Positions 16,872 to 25,608 of a stretch of DNA of 64,000 nucleotides are shown here, one piece after another; position 1 is the first letter of the stretch, and each line of letters starts with the position of its first letter. This stretch comes from Victivallales bacterium (lineage in GTDB: Bacteria > Verrucomicrobiota > Lentisphaeria > Oligosphaerales > Oligosphaeraceae). Where the stretch lies: the NCBI GenBank assembly GCA_017417585.1, contig JAFPYX010000025.1:98710-162709 (forward strand). The letters run 5' to 3'. The position numbers were made by a program, and so were the translations under genes. The notes beneath the pieces were generated by a model. That model was not told the origin of the DNA. It ran no database searches and saw only the letters and a program-made list of their open reading frames with translations.

Positions 16872-19133
16872 GTGCATTCCAATCAACGAATCATTTGGTT
16901 TTGCAGTATATGGGTCGGTTATGCCCTGCTCGGCGTATTGCTGCTGTGGCTAGGGTATTCCCGAACCTCGCGGGTGATGCGGATGAGCGGCCTTATGGAG
17001 GAGATGCAAGCCAACTGGCAGGAGCAGCTCCTGGAGGGGCAGCTCCAGCATAATGCGCAGGTTCGGGGTTTCCGGGCTCAGAAGCAGGAGGCGAACTTGG
17101 AAAAACTGCAGAAAGAGCAGACCAGCCACCTTTTTGAACTAAGACTCTTAAGCGTGCCGAACAATGACCGTTTGAATCAGGCCATTGAAAGACTGGATGG
17201 GCAGAATCGTCAATTCTGCGATAGGCTTCATGACTATATCGAGGCGCGGGAGGACCAGGTTCCCGGCAGAATCCAGGAAATGCTGACGCTTGCCGAGCAG
17301 TTCCCGGAGATTCTCGCGGAGATCCGTGCCTCTGCGCGAGGCGGCTTCCAATGGCATCCGTGGCTTTTCTTGGCGTGGCTGCTGCCATTGCTTGCCAGTG
17401 CGTTGCTGGTGCTGTGGCGGCTTCATGACCACCAGCAACGCCAGCTTCAGACTGTTCAGAATTACCTGGACTTGCCCGCCGGGAAGTTGCTGGAGCCGCA
17501 GGAGAAGAAGGATTCCTCAAGGCCATTGGTGATTCGTCCGGACGACCCGGAGCTGCTCAGCAAGATCAAGCTGATGCTGCGCCATGTTCAGGAGGAGTTC
17601 CAGTCCCGCGAGAATTTCATCGCGACGATGTCGCATGAGATCCGCACGCCGATGAATGGCCTGGTCGGCTTTCTCTCCAATCTCAAGGAGACCCAGCTCA
17701 ATGACCAGCAGCAGCAGTATCTTCGCATCATCGAGTCCAGCGCCCGCAGCCTGATGCATGTCATCAACGAGATTCTGGATTTTACCAAGCTGCGGTCTGG
17801 CCGCCTGGCATTGGAGGAGGTCGCCTTCGACCTGCGTGCATTTGCCGAGGAGCGCGCGGCCCTGGCGCGTCAGGCCGCCCGTGGAAAGGCCCTGAAGGTG
17901 CATCTGAATTTCCCCGGCGAGGGACCGGTCATTATCCGCACCGACCCGTCGCGGCTGCGCCAGGTCCTGGACAATCTTCTCTCCAACGCCGTGAAGTTCA
18001 CCGACCGCGGCGAGGTCATTCTGGAAATCAACGCCACGCCCGCCGCCACCACGCCGAATCGCCTGGTCCTCGCCTTCAGCGTGCGCGACTCCGGCATCGG
18101 CATGACGCAAACCGAGCAGAGCCGCATCTTCAAGCCCTACACCCAGGCCGACACCTCCATCGCCAGACGCTACGGGGGTACCGGCCTCGGACTTTACATC
18201 TCGTACTCCTTGGTCGAGCTTCTGGGGGGAAAGCTCCAGCTCCAGAGCCGTCCCGGCGAGGGAAGCACCTTCTCCTTCAGCTTCACCTGCGACTGCGCCA
18301 AGCCGGAGGAGCAGGTGCGCTTCTCCGACCTCTACCACGTCCGGCTGCCGCGCGCGGAACTCAAAAAACACTGGGCGCTGCTGGTGGACGACACGCCGAC
18401 CAACCTCTTCCTGCTGGAGACGATCTGCCAGTCGGTCGGCTTGCCATACCGCACCGCCGAAAATGGCCGCGTCGCCCTGGAGCTGTGCCGGCAGCAGCAC
18501 TTCGACCTCATCTTCATGGACATCCAGATGCCGATCATGGACGGCTATACCGCCATCCGCGAAATCTGCAAGCTGCCGGATTCCGCGACGACGGCGATCG
18601 TCGCCCTGACAGCCTCGGCCTTCCAGGAAGACGTGGAGAAGGCCCTGGGCGCCGGTTCGACGGGGTTCATTCCCAAGCCGTTCGAGCGTGACCAGCTCCT
18701 GCTGTGCATCGCGGACGCGCTGGGGATCACGCCGGAACGCGAATTGCGCACATCTGACGAGGATTTCAACGAGAATCCCGAGACGGCCATCATCCGCCAG
18801 ATGCACGACTTCATGCGGGAGCAGTACCGTCTCTCCCTCGGCGAAATCAAGATGATCCTCGCGCAGACCCTCGCCGACTGGCGGCCGCTTCTCGACAACC
18901 TGGCGACCTACGCCGCACAGGGCAACGCGGAGGCGACCAACACCATCCTGCATCGGCTCAAGGGACAGCTCGCCGCCATCGGACTGCTCGACCACTCCGA
19001 GCAGACCGTGGCCATCATGGAGGCCTTCCGCGCCGGCAACACCGCCAAGGGCCAGACGATGGTCGTCGCCTTCAACCAGTCTCTCACACGGATCTTCAAG
19101 TCCCTGGAGGGGGATGTGACCCTTCCGCAGTGA
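16872..19133 (+). CDS. Hybrid sensor histidine kinase (HisKA-HATPase-receiver-Hpt)
   Basis: A 753-residue membrane phosphorelay protein. Transmembrane helices at ~8-28 and ~162-183 flank a ~130-residue periplasmic, coiled-coil-rich sensor. HisKA has SHEIRTPMNG with His255 as the autophosphorylation site. HATPase has the N box NLLSNAVKF (368-376), DSGIGM (406-411) and GGTGLGLYIS (435-444). The receiver has DD at 506-507, phospho-acceptor Asp550 in FMDIQMPIMDGY, Thr580 and Lys602. A C-terminal Hpt domain has HRLKGQLAAIG with His694. All phosphorelay residues are present. No partner regulator is adjacent, so output probably goes to a distant response regulator. Confidence 0.93.
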   Translation: MHSNQRIIWFCSIWVGYALLGVLLLWLGYSRTSRVMRMSGLMEEMQANWQEQLLEGQLQHNAQVRGFRAQKQEANLEKLQKEQTSHLFELRLLSVPNNDRLNQAIERLDGQNRQFCDRLHDYIEAREDQVPGRIQEMLTLAEQFPEILAEIRASARGGFQWHPWLFLAWLLPLLASALLVLWRLHDHQQRQLQTVQNYLDLPAGKLLEPQEKKDSSRPLVIRPDDPELLSKIKLMLRHVQEEFQSRENFIATMSHEIRTPMNGLVGFLSNLKETQLNDQQQQYLRIIESSARSLMHVINEILDFTKLRSGRLALEEVAFDLRAFAEERAALARQAARGKALKVHLNFPGEGPVIIRTDPSRLRQVLDNLLSNAVKFTDRGEVILEINATPAATTPNRLVLAFSVRDSGIGMTQTEQSRIFKPYTQADTSIARRYGGTGLGLYISYSLVELLGGKLQLQSRPGEGSTFSFSFTCDCAKPEEQVRFSDLYHVRLPRAELKKHWALLVDDTPTNLFLLETICQSVGLPYRTAENGRVALELCRQQHFDLIFMDIQMPIMDGYTAIREICKLPDSATTAIVALTASAFQEDVEKALGAGSTGFIPKPFERDQLLLCIADALGITPERELRTSDEDFNENPETAIIRQMHDFMREQYRLSLGEIKMILAQTLADWRPLLDNLATYAAQGNAEATNTILHRLKGQLAAIGLLDHSEQTVAIMEAFRAGNTAKGQTMVVAFNQSLTRIFKSLEGDVTLPQ

Positions 19134-19183
19134 AGTCGCCTGCGCAGGGAGCAGGAATCAGGGAACCCAAGTACAGGTTTTTT

Positions 19184-19246
19184 AACCTCGAACCTGAGAC
19201 CTGAGACCTGAGACCTGTGATCTCTAACCTCTAACCTCTAACCTTG
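19184..19246. repeat. Nine-unit heptanucleotide array containing the helicase start codon
   Basis: In exact 7-nt register: AACCTCG, AACCTGA, GACCTGA, GACCTGA, GACCTGT, GATCTCT, AACCTCT, AACCTCT, AACCTTG. The last unit contains the TTG start of the helicase. An in-frame TAA within the array (19232-19234) closes the frame upstream. Confidence 0.9.
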
Positions 19247-20629
19247 ATTCATCTGGCCTTCCAATCCGGCACCCTTGTCCTCTGGGATGACGCGGCCTCC
19301 GCGCAGGGGCGCCCCCTTCCCGGCCAGTTGACCCAGTGGTGCAAATACGACACACGCATCCAGCGCTGGAGGGCGTTGGCCAGCGACTACGCATCCATTC
19401 TCGCCGAACTCTATCACCAGCATATCCCCTACGACGACCAGGCACGCGCCTACGAGCAATTGACTTTGGACTTCCGGCCCGGCAAGTCGCCGCGCGACTA
19501 CCAGTCCGCCGCGCTGGAGGCCTGGCAGAACGTTGGCCGCCGTGGCATCGTGGTGCTTCCGACCGGCACCGGGAAGTCATTTCTGGCACAGCTGTGCATT
19601 GCGGCCGCCGCGCGTTCGACGCTCGTGGTGGTGCCGACGCTGGACCTCCTGGCGCAATGGGCGCTGCAGTTGCGCAACGCCTTCCATTGCCCCGTCGGGA
19701 CCATCGGCGGCGGCTCGCACGATGTCCAGCCCATCACCGTATCCACCTACGACTCCGCGCTCCTCCAGATGGAATTCATCGGCAATCGCTTCGGGGTGCT
19801 GGTGGTGGACGAGTGCCACCACCTTCCCGGACCGATGTATTCCCAGATCGCCAAGCTCGCTTTGGCGCCCTGGCGGCTTGGCCTCACCGCGACTCCGGAA
19901 CGGCAGGACAACCTGGACGCCGAATACGCTTCGCTTCTCGGGCCGATCTGCTTCCGGCGCGAAATCACCGAACTCTCCGAGGCCACGGTGCTGGCTCCCT
20001 ACGAGACCGTCACCCTCGACGTCGAACTCGACCCGGACGAACAGGAGGAATACAACCGCACCCACTCCATCTACGTGGACTTCCTCCACCGCAACCAGAT
20101 TTCCTTTGGCACTCCGCAGGGATGGGGCTTCTTCCTGCGCGCATGCGCACGGCAGCCCGACGGACGGGAGGCGCTCAACGCCTATCTCAGCCAGCGGCGA
20201 GTCGCGCGATCCTCCCGCGCAAAGCTCCGTCAAATCCACGAGCTGCTCCAAGTCCACCGCCACGACCGCACGATCATTTTCACCGCCGACAACGCGACCG
20301 CCTATCGCATCGGAACCACCTTCTGCCTCCCCGTCATCACCCACCATACCAAGACGCCCGAGCGAATCGCCTTCCTGGATGCCTTCCGGGATGGGCGCTA
20401 TCCCGTGCTGGTCACCAGCAAGGTGCTCAACGAGGGCGTGGACGTGCCTGCCGCCAGCGTGGGCATCATCGTCTCCGGCTCCGGATCGGTGCGCGAGCAT
20501 GTCCAGCGCCTGGGGCGAATTTTGCGACCGGCCCCCGGCAAGACCGCGCTGCTCTATGAACTGGTGAGCCTCGGAACTGGCGAGACCTACGTCTCCGAAC
20601 GCCGTCGAAACCACCCTGCCTATCAATAA
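19244..20629 (+). CDS. XPB/Rad25-like superfamily 2 DNA helicase
   Basis: A 461-residue DNA-dependent ATPase/helicase. A short N-terminal domain (1-80) precedes RecA domain 1, with PTGTGKS at 106-112, VVVPTLDLLAQW, VSTYDSA, VVDECHHLPG (DECH at 189-192, the XPB/Ssl2 form) and LGLTATPER. Domain 2 has TIIFTADNATAYRIG, LVTSKVLNEGVDVPAAS and HVQRLGRILRP (motif VI). The TTG start lies in a repeat array and is the first possible start after an in-frame stop. It is followed by a DUF790/Bax1 gene, the known archaeal partner of XPB, supporting a helicase-nuclease unit. Confidence 0.9.
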   Translation: MIHLAFQSGTLVLWDDAASAQGRPLPGQLTQWCKYDTRIQRWRALASDYASILAELYHQHIPYDDQARAYEQLTLDFRPGKSPRDYQSAALEAWQNVGRRGIVVLPTGTGKSFLAQLCIAAAARSTLVVVPTLDLLAQWALQLRNAFHCPVGTIGGGSHDVQPITVSTYDSALLQMEFIGNRFGVLVVDECHHLPGPMYSQIAKLALAPWRLGLTATPERQDNLDAEYASLLGPICFRREITELSEATVLAPYETVTLDVELDPDEQEEYNRTHSIYVDFLHRNQISFGTPQGWGFFLRACARQPDGREALNAYLSQRRVARSSRAKLRQIHELLQVHRHDRTIIFTADNATAYRIGTTFCLPVITHHTKTPERIAFLDAFRDGRYPVLVTSKVLNEGVDVPAASVGIIVSGSGSVREHVQRLGRILRPAPGKTALLYELVSLGTGETYVSERRRNHPAYQ

Positions 20630-20783
20630 TTCGTAATTCGTAATTCGTAATTCGTGTTTTTGCGTAATGCGATTACGCATTTTGAAAAGCAGTGGCGGAC
20701 ACAGACAATTGCGCATTTTTGAAAAGCAGTGCGCAGTGGCATGGCGCATGCCACTAATTACGCATTACGCATTACGCATTATG
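20629..20783. repeat. Two heptanucleotide arrays filling the helicase-nuclease junction
   Basis: Array 1 (20629-20656) is ATTCGTA x3 plus ATTCGTG and starts on the last base of the helicase stop codon. Array 2 (20757-20783) is ATTACGC x3, then ATTATG, whose ATG is the nuclease start. The spacer between them repeats GAAAAGCAGTG and has other GCATTT strings. There is no Shine-Dalgarno. Confidence 0.85.
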
Positions 20784-22031
20784 CTGAACCGCGGCCTCAT
20801 TTCAGCCATCTGCCGCCAGGGCGTGGTCCATCCGACTTTCGTGAAGACCACGCTGTCTGGCCCGCTGGAATTGGCCGCGCAGCTCATCGAGGCCTACCGC
20901 ACGGCAGCCGCGCAACACCAAAGCGCCTCCGAGCTGGATGAGTACACCACGCCGCTCATCGACGGCGCCGACAACCGGCGTCTCGCACTCGCATTGCGGA
21001 AGCTCCTGGACGAGCGGAGCACCTTCTCCTCGCTGGCAGAACTCGACTTCCCCAAACTCCGCGCCGAAGCGCTGGAGCATTCCGCAAAACTCCTTCAGGG
21101 CGACGAAGCATTGCCCGATGTGGAAAGCTGGCGGGAAATCCTCCAACAGAAGCTGCCTGAAAACCCGCTGCTCAAGAACGACAGTCTCTATGCCGACCTC
21201 CCTGAAAACGACTGCCTGCTGGAATTCAGGGATCTGAACGCGCAACAGCTGCTCAACCGCTATAACCTTGCGCTTGTGCAAGGCATCCTGCTGACGGCCA
21301 GGCATCTGGACATCCATCTGGCGACCGCCGACGCGCCCCGGCTCCGCAGGGTGTTCAAATATCTCCGCTTCTTCCAGCTTCTGGCCACCGTCGAGGCAGA
21401 AGACGATGCCCCCGGCGACGGCCTCCTGCGCATGCACCTGATTGTGGACGGTCCGGCAAGCATCCTCGACCAGGCCAAACGCTATGGACTCCAGCTGGCG
21501 GCATTCTTCCCCGCCATCTGCTCCGTGGAACGCTGGAGCCTGGAGGCGGAGGTGACGTGGAAGAACCGAACAAATGTTGTATTGCGGCTCAACCAGGACT
21601 CCCGCCTGGAATGCCCCTATCATAATTTCGCGGCGTATGTGCCCGATGAAATCCGGCTCTTCCACACGCACTTCCAGGAGACGGTCCCCGAGTGGAAAAT
21701 CGTCGGGAACACCCCGTTCCTGCGAGGGGAAGGACGGGAAGTCATCTTCCCGGATCTGTCGTTTCAATATCAGGACGGGACTCTTGTGCACCTGGAATTA
21801 TTCAACCGCTGGCACGCCAACGGCCTTGTGGAACGCGTCAAATGGCTCGAAGCACACCCCGATATACCGCTCATCCTTGGGGTGGACCGAACGCTTCAAC
21901 GAGATGCAGAACTCCAAGTTATTCTAGACCAGTCGCCTTGGTTCACACAATATGGCTTCCTCTACCGCGACTATCCCACCTGCGAACGCACCAGAAAGGC
22001 ACTGCAAAGAAGGTTAGAGGGTAGAGGGTAG
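20781..22031 (+). CDS. Bax1-like (DUF790) PD-(D/E)XK nuclease, partner of the XPB helicase
   Basis: A 416-residue protein of the DUF790 family, whose archaeal member Bax1 binds XPB and cuts DNA bubbles. The N-terminus MLNRGLISAICRQG...VHPTF is family-typical. The predicted nuclease site near residues 320-350 reads VIFPDLSFQYQDG, LVHLELFNRW, LVERVKWLEAHPDIPLILG, giving PD...(E)xx...K. Archaeal proteins have LEivGFW where this has LELFNRW. The last residues, RLEGRG, and the TAG stop are encoded by a heptanucleotide repeat, so the natural C-terminus may have been altered. Pairing with the helicase suggests a nucleotide-excision-like or defence helicase-nuclease; this is inference. Confidence 0.85.
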   Translation: MLNRGLISAICRQGVVHPTFVKTTLSGPLELAAQLIEAYRTAAAQHQSASELDEYTTPLIDGADNRRLALALRKLLDERSTFSSLAELDFPKLRAEALEHSAKLLQGDEALPDVESWREILQQKLPENPLLKNDSLYADLPENDCLLEFRDLNAQQLLNRYNLALVQGILLTARHLDIHLATADAPRLRRVFKYLRFFQLLATVEAEDDAPGDGLLRMHLIVDGPASILDQAKRYGLQLAAFFPAICSVERWSLEAEVTWKNRTNVVLRLNQDSRLECPYHNFAAYVPDEIRLFHTHFQETVPEWKIVGNTPFLRGEGREVIFPDLSFQYQDGTLVHLELFNRWHANGLVERVKWLEAHPDIPLILGVDRTLQRDAELQVILDQSPWFTQYGFLYRDYPTCERTRKALQRRLEGRG

Positions 22032-22034
22032 AGG
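22012..22034. repeat. Heptanucleotide array supplying the bax1 stop
   Basis: GGTTAGA, GGGTAGA, GGGTAGA, GG. The TAG at 22029-22031 is the nuclease stop codon. Confidence 0.8.
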
Positions 22035-22035
22035 C

Positions 22036-22188
22036 TTGGCAGGGGCGCGTCCCGCGCACCACGGCCCACATACGCCACACGTGCGGAAATTCCGGTTTGG
22101 CAGGGGCGCGTCCCGCGCACCACGGGCCCACATGCGCCACAAGTGCGGAAATTCGGGCCTGGCAGGGGCGTGTCCCGCGCACCACGGT
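22036..22188. repeat. Tandem repeat, 2.5 copies of a ~61-bp GC-rich unit
   Basis: Copies begin at 22036, 22097 and 22159 (periods 61 and 62). Each holds GGCAGGGGCGCGTCCCGCGC followed by ACCACGG, then CCACAT-CGCCACA-GTGCGGAAATTC. The last copy is partial. The frames through it encode only repeats of the same peptide, so I read it as non-coding. It lies between the convergent nuclease and GH106-like genes. Confidence 0.85.
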
Positions 22189-22235
22189 TTCCGTACAGAA
22201 AATGGCGCCGCGATTTAACGAAACCGTGGCGCCAT

Positions 22236-22263
22236 AATTACGAATTACGAATTACGAATTGCC
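22236..22263. repeat. Heptanucleotide array supplying the stop of the GH106-like gene
   Basis: AATTACG x3 then AATTGCC on the plus strand. Read on the minus strand it gives the final codons AAT TCG and the TAA stop at 22254-22252. Confidence 0.85.
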
Positions 22264-25200
22264 CTTCATCTTCAGCAGAGTCGGCGGTTCGAGCAGTCCA
22301 CATGCCACCAGATGTCGTTCGCAGACCTGGAAGTGCTTGAAGGCCTCGGAGCCGCACCACCACGGGCTCTGCTCGTAGTCGTAGAAGGGTCCGAAGACAT
22401 TTCGGCGGCTGGCGAGGACCACCAGCTCCAGACAGTTCACGCCGGTCTTGAGCTGGTCGGTGATGTCCACGCGATAGGGCGCCCAGCCGACGAGCTTCAG
22501 CTCGCCGCCATTCGCCCGCACGCCGAGCAATGCGCCGGCCCACTTGCCGAAATCCACCGCCACGCGTTCGCCCTTCTTGAGCTTGGAAAGCTGGAAGTCC
22601 ACGTGGTAGGTCACATTGCCGGAGTAGTTGGGCAGGCCTTGGCTGCACCAGTCTCCGAGGTCGAGTTCCTCCGGCAGAGAAGTCATCGTCCGTGCGCCCT
22701 TCACGCCGAAATCGCCCAGGAGATACATCGCCTCCAGCCCTGGCAGCAGCTCGTGGTAGTCGCACTCCAGCACCATGAAGTTCGTGCCGAGCTTCAGGTC
22801 CGCGACCTTCAGAGGAACCGTCTGGATGGCCGGGTCCACCCAATAGCCCTTCGATTTGTTCGCGACCTTCTTGCCGTTCAGCGTAATCGTGTAGAGGTCC
22901 GGGCGCTCCAACGCCAACTGAAGCCTGCTCTCCGCAGCCGGAAGTGTTTCCACCTCGAACGAGTAGGTCAGCTTCAGCTTGACCGTCTTGGTCGGCTTGC
23001 GGCCTGCGTCCACCCACGGCTGCACCATCTGACCGCCACGAGGACGGTGCCCCATCTTCACGCGCACTGCATCGTCGATCTTCAGGATGTAGTGCAGCTG
23101 TTCATCGGACTCGCCGTCCACCTCGTAGATGGCTTGGTCAAGAACCATCGCGTTCGGGTTGTCCAGACTGTACTCCCAGCAGCAGTGCGGCAATTCGCAG
23201 ACGCCGATGATCTTCGGCTCGGAAGTCTCTGGAAGCGCCCCCGGAATCGCCTGCTTCGTAATCACATAGAGGTGGCTCTGGAAGACCGCGAAGTCGGCCG
23301 TGATATGGAATTTCCCGGCGGAGAATTTTACACTCTTGTCCAGTTTTGTCCAAACGCCGGTCTCTTGGTTGAGTTCATAGACCTTCGCGCTTGCGTCCAA
23401 TCCGCTTTTCAGTGTGACGGCGACCTGCTTGTAGGCGGCGGTGCGTCCGGCCAGCCTCGGGCACTCGTTGGGGTTGTTTCCCCCGTGCTTCATGGAGGTG
23501 TTGACGACAAAGAGCGTCTCGAAGTCCTCGCCCTGCTTGAGCATGTAGAAGAGTTCTGGCAACTCGCCCTTGCCGCGTGCGGTGATGGAGACGCGGCGGC
23601 CGCGGCCGCCGGCCAATTTCGGCAGTGTCTCCAGCGTCGCCTTGGCGAAAGCCTGGAATGCCTTCGCGGGCTTTGCGGACTTCTCGGCGTCCAGATATGC
23701 GGGTATCTGCTCCACATAGACCACCTGGCCTCCGGCCTTGGCAAAATCCTCCAGCAACTTCAGGGTGGTGCCGCGGATGGTGAGCATCTTCGGCAGGACG
23801 ACCACGCGGTATTTCGCCACGCCGACCTGAAGAACGGCCTTGGTGCCCTTGCCGGTCACCTTGGCGAAGCGCGCCAGGTGGTCCTCGTCGCCGTAGTCGA
23901 AATCCAGATGACTTGCCATCAGGACATTGCGCAGGTCAATCACCGGCGCGTCGAAGGCCTTCTTCTCGGCATCCGGGATTTGCGCCTTGGCGCCCCAGGC
24001 GGACTCGATGGGATGGACCACCAGGATGTCGCGGATCTCCTCGCCCAGGCGCAGCGCGGCGGCCTGATGCGCGAAGTAGTCCTCCACCAGCGAGTAGTAG
24101 GGATACCAGGAGGACTGGAAGGAGATGCTGGCGGGGTAGTCGCGCTTCGCCTCGGCGGCCATGGAATACCACGCCAGGTGCGGGCAGCGGAAGTTGATGC
24201 CCAGGACCGCGAGCCAGTCGCCGAGGGCCTTGTGTCCGGCGAACGGGAAGTCCCATCCGGTTACGCCGTAGCATTCGCAGAGGCGGGTAGGCTTGTCGAG
24301 CTGGTGCGCCACGCTGGAGCACTGCTTGGCGGTGTCGATGGGATCCCACGCCTCGCAGAGGAGGTCGATTCCGGGCTGCTGCTGATATTCGTAGAAGCGC
24401 ATCGCGGCGCCCACGCATTTGCGCTGAGAAGACATGTTGTCCTCGCAGAGGACATGGCCGGTGTATTTGAGGCCGTGCTTTCCGCACCAGTCGCCGATGA
24501 GCTTCCCGAAGCTCTCCACGAAGAGCGTGGTGACGGTCTCGTAGAAGTCATGGCGCGCCTTGGAGAATTCCACGCCCTGGACGTCATAGCCCAGCTCGAA
24601 GAGATGGTCCATCACGTCGTAGCCGAAGCGCTTCTGGAAGGCCTTCGGGAGCGCCTTGGTCCACGGCACGGCGTGGAGGAATCCGTAGCAGCCATGGACG
24701 TAGTTGGGCTCGTCGGTGAAGATGCCGGGGATGGTCGCGCCGAAGTCCTTGCCGTTGTGCTTGAGATAGGCCTCGTGGGTGACTTCCAGGAACTTCTCGA
24801 CGGCCTCGGGATTCATCGTGTCCAGGTAGGTCTGGTCGTTGAACCAGCTGGAGGGGTTCTCCGTATGCACGTAGAAGACCATCAGCTCGCTGCCGGCCGG
24901 CGCCTTCGCCGGAAGTGCCTTCACGCGCTTCGCGGAGACGATGGTCTCGCCGTCCTTCGCGAATTTCGCCACGAAGCACGCCAGGCGGTCCTTCGCGGGC
25001 GTCTTGAGGTCCGCGGCCTTCGTCGCGCGTTCGCACCACAGCCCGCTGATGCGGTATTTGGGGTCCTTGGTGACCAGCCCGCCGGCGGCGCCGGAGGGCC
25101 AGCGGTCCTCGTCATAGAGCCACGCCTGCATCTTGAGCTTCTTCGCCTCGTCCGCGCATGCGCTGATGCACTTGAACCACTCCTCGCTCAGGTAGGGGGT

Positions 25201-25371
25201 GTTCAGGCCGACGCGGGAGTGCATGAAGAATCCACCCAGCCCCATCTCGTGGAAGATGCGGATCTGACGGCGCAGTTCCGCCGGCTCCATCTTCGCATTC
25301 CAGGCCCAGAACGGCGACGCGCGGAATTCGGAACCCGCGCTCTTTACCATCGAAAGAAGTTGCTTCAGCAT
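22252..25371 (-). CDS. Glycoside hydrolase, GH106-like (alpha-L-rhamnosidase related)
   Basis: A 1039-residue large glycosidase without a signal peptide. The N-terminal barrel begins FWAWNAKMEPAELRRQI, FHEMGLGGFFMHSRVGL, YLSEEWF and WLYDEDRWPSGAAGG. This is the arrangement of GH106 rhamnosidases and related Lentisphaerota/Bacteroidota proteins. GIFTDEP and FQSSWYPYY follow. The C-terminal third (from ~800) holds galactose-binding-like beta-sandwich segments (ECDYHELLPGLEAMYLLGDF, KGERVAVDFGKWAGALLGVR). The start is uncertain: MLKQLLS at 25371 or MVKSAGS eight codons later; neither has a Shine-Dalgarno and a 7-nt repeat array lies just upstream. The substrate cannot be fixed from sequence. Confidence 0.7.
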   Translation of the reverse strand: MLKQLLSMVKSAGSEFRASPFWAWNAKMEPAELRRQIRIFHEMGLGGFFMHSRVGLNTPYLSEEWFKCISACADEAKKLKMQAWLYDEDRWPSGAAGGLVTKDPKYRISGLWCERATKAADLKTPAKDRLACFVAKFAKDGETIVSAKRVKALPAKAPAGSELMVFYVHTENPSSWFNDQTYLDTMNPEAVEKFLEVTHEAYLKHNGKDFGATIPGIFTDEPNYVHGCYGFLHAVPWTKALPKAFQKRFGYDVMDHLFELGYDVQGVEFSKARHDFYETVTTLFVESFGKLIGDWCGKHGLKYTGHVLCEDNMSSQRKCVGAAMRFYEYQQQPGIDLLCEAWDPIDTAKQCSSVAHQLDKPTRLCECYGVTGWDFPFAGHKALGDWLAVLGINFRCPHLAWYSMAAEAKRDYPASISFQSSWYPYYSLVEDYFAHQAAALRLGEEIRDILVVHPIESAWGAKAQIPDAEKKAFDAPVIDLRNVLMASHLDFDYGDEDHLARFAKVTGKGTKAVLQVGVAKYRVVVLPKMLTIRGTTLKLLEDFAKAGGQVVYVEQIPAYLDAEKSAKPAKAFQAFAKATLETLPKLAGGRGRRVSITARGKGELPELFYMLKQGEDFETLFVVNTSMKHGGNNPNECPRLAGRTAAYKQVAVTLKSGLDASAKVYELNQETGVWTKLDKSVKFSAGKFHITADFAVFQSHLYVITKQAIPGALPETSEPKIIGVCELPHCCWEYSLDNPNAMVLDQAIYEVDGESDEQLHYILKIDDAVRVKMGHRPRGGQMVQPWVDAGRKPTKTVKLKLTYSFEVETLPAAESRLQLALERPDLYTITLNGKKVANKSKGYWVDPAIQTVPLKVADLKLGTNFMVLECDYHELLPGLEAMYLLGDFGVKGARTMTSLPEELDLGDWCSQGLPNYSGNVTYHVDFQLSKLKKGERVAVDFGKWAGALLGVRANGGELKLVGWAPYRVDITDQLKTGVNCLELVVLASRRNVFGPFYDYEQSPWWCGSEAFKHFQVCERHLVACGLLEPPTLLKMKGNS

Positions 25372-25382
25372 CGAAAAAAGGT

Positions 25383-25516
25383 CAGAGGTTAAAGGTTAAA
25401 GGTGAGAGGTTAAAGGTGAGAGGTTAAAGGTGAGAGGTTAAAGGTGAGAGGTTAAAGGTGAGAGGTTAAAGGTGAGAGGTTAAAGGTGAGAGGTTAAAGG
25501 TGAGAGGTTAGAGGTT
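25383..25516. repeat. Long heptanucleotide array upstream of the GH106-like gene
   Basis: AGAGGTT, AAAGGTT, then alternating AAAGGTG and AGAGGTT for about 17 further 7-nt units; in effect eight copies of a 14-bp unit from 25401. It occupies the whole leader of the GH106-like gene (start 25371). Confidence 0.92.
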
Positions 25517-25608
25517 TGAATTAAATCAGAAGGGAAGCACTTCGGCACACCCTGTCCATGAAGGCTAGTTTTGAACTTTTGCCAGTATCAGGTAGTAAAT
25601 TTCGATCT

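Noticed and set aside
22312..25392. 1026-residue plus-strand open frame
   Set aside because: Antisense shadow of the GH106-like gene; its translation is Val/Leu/Gly/Arg-rich with no domain, while the minus strand has clear glycosidase motifs.
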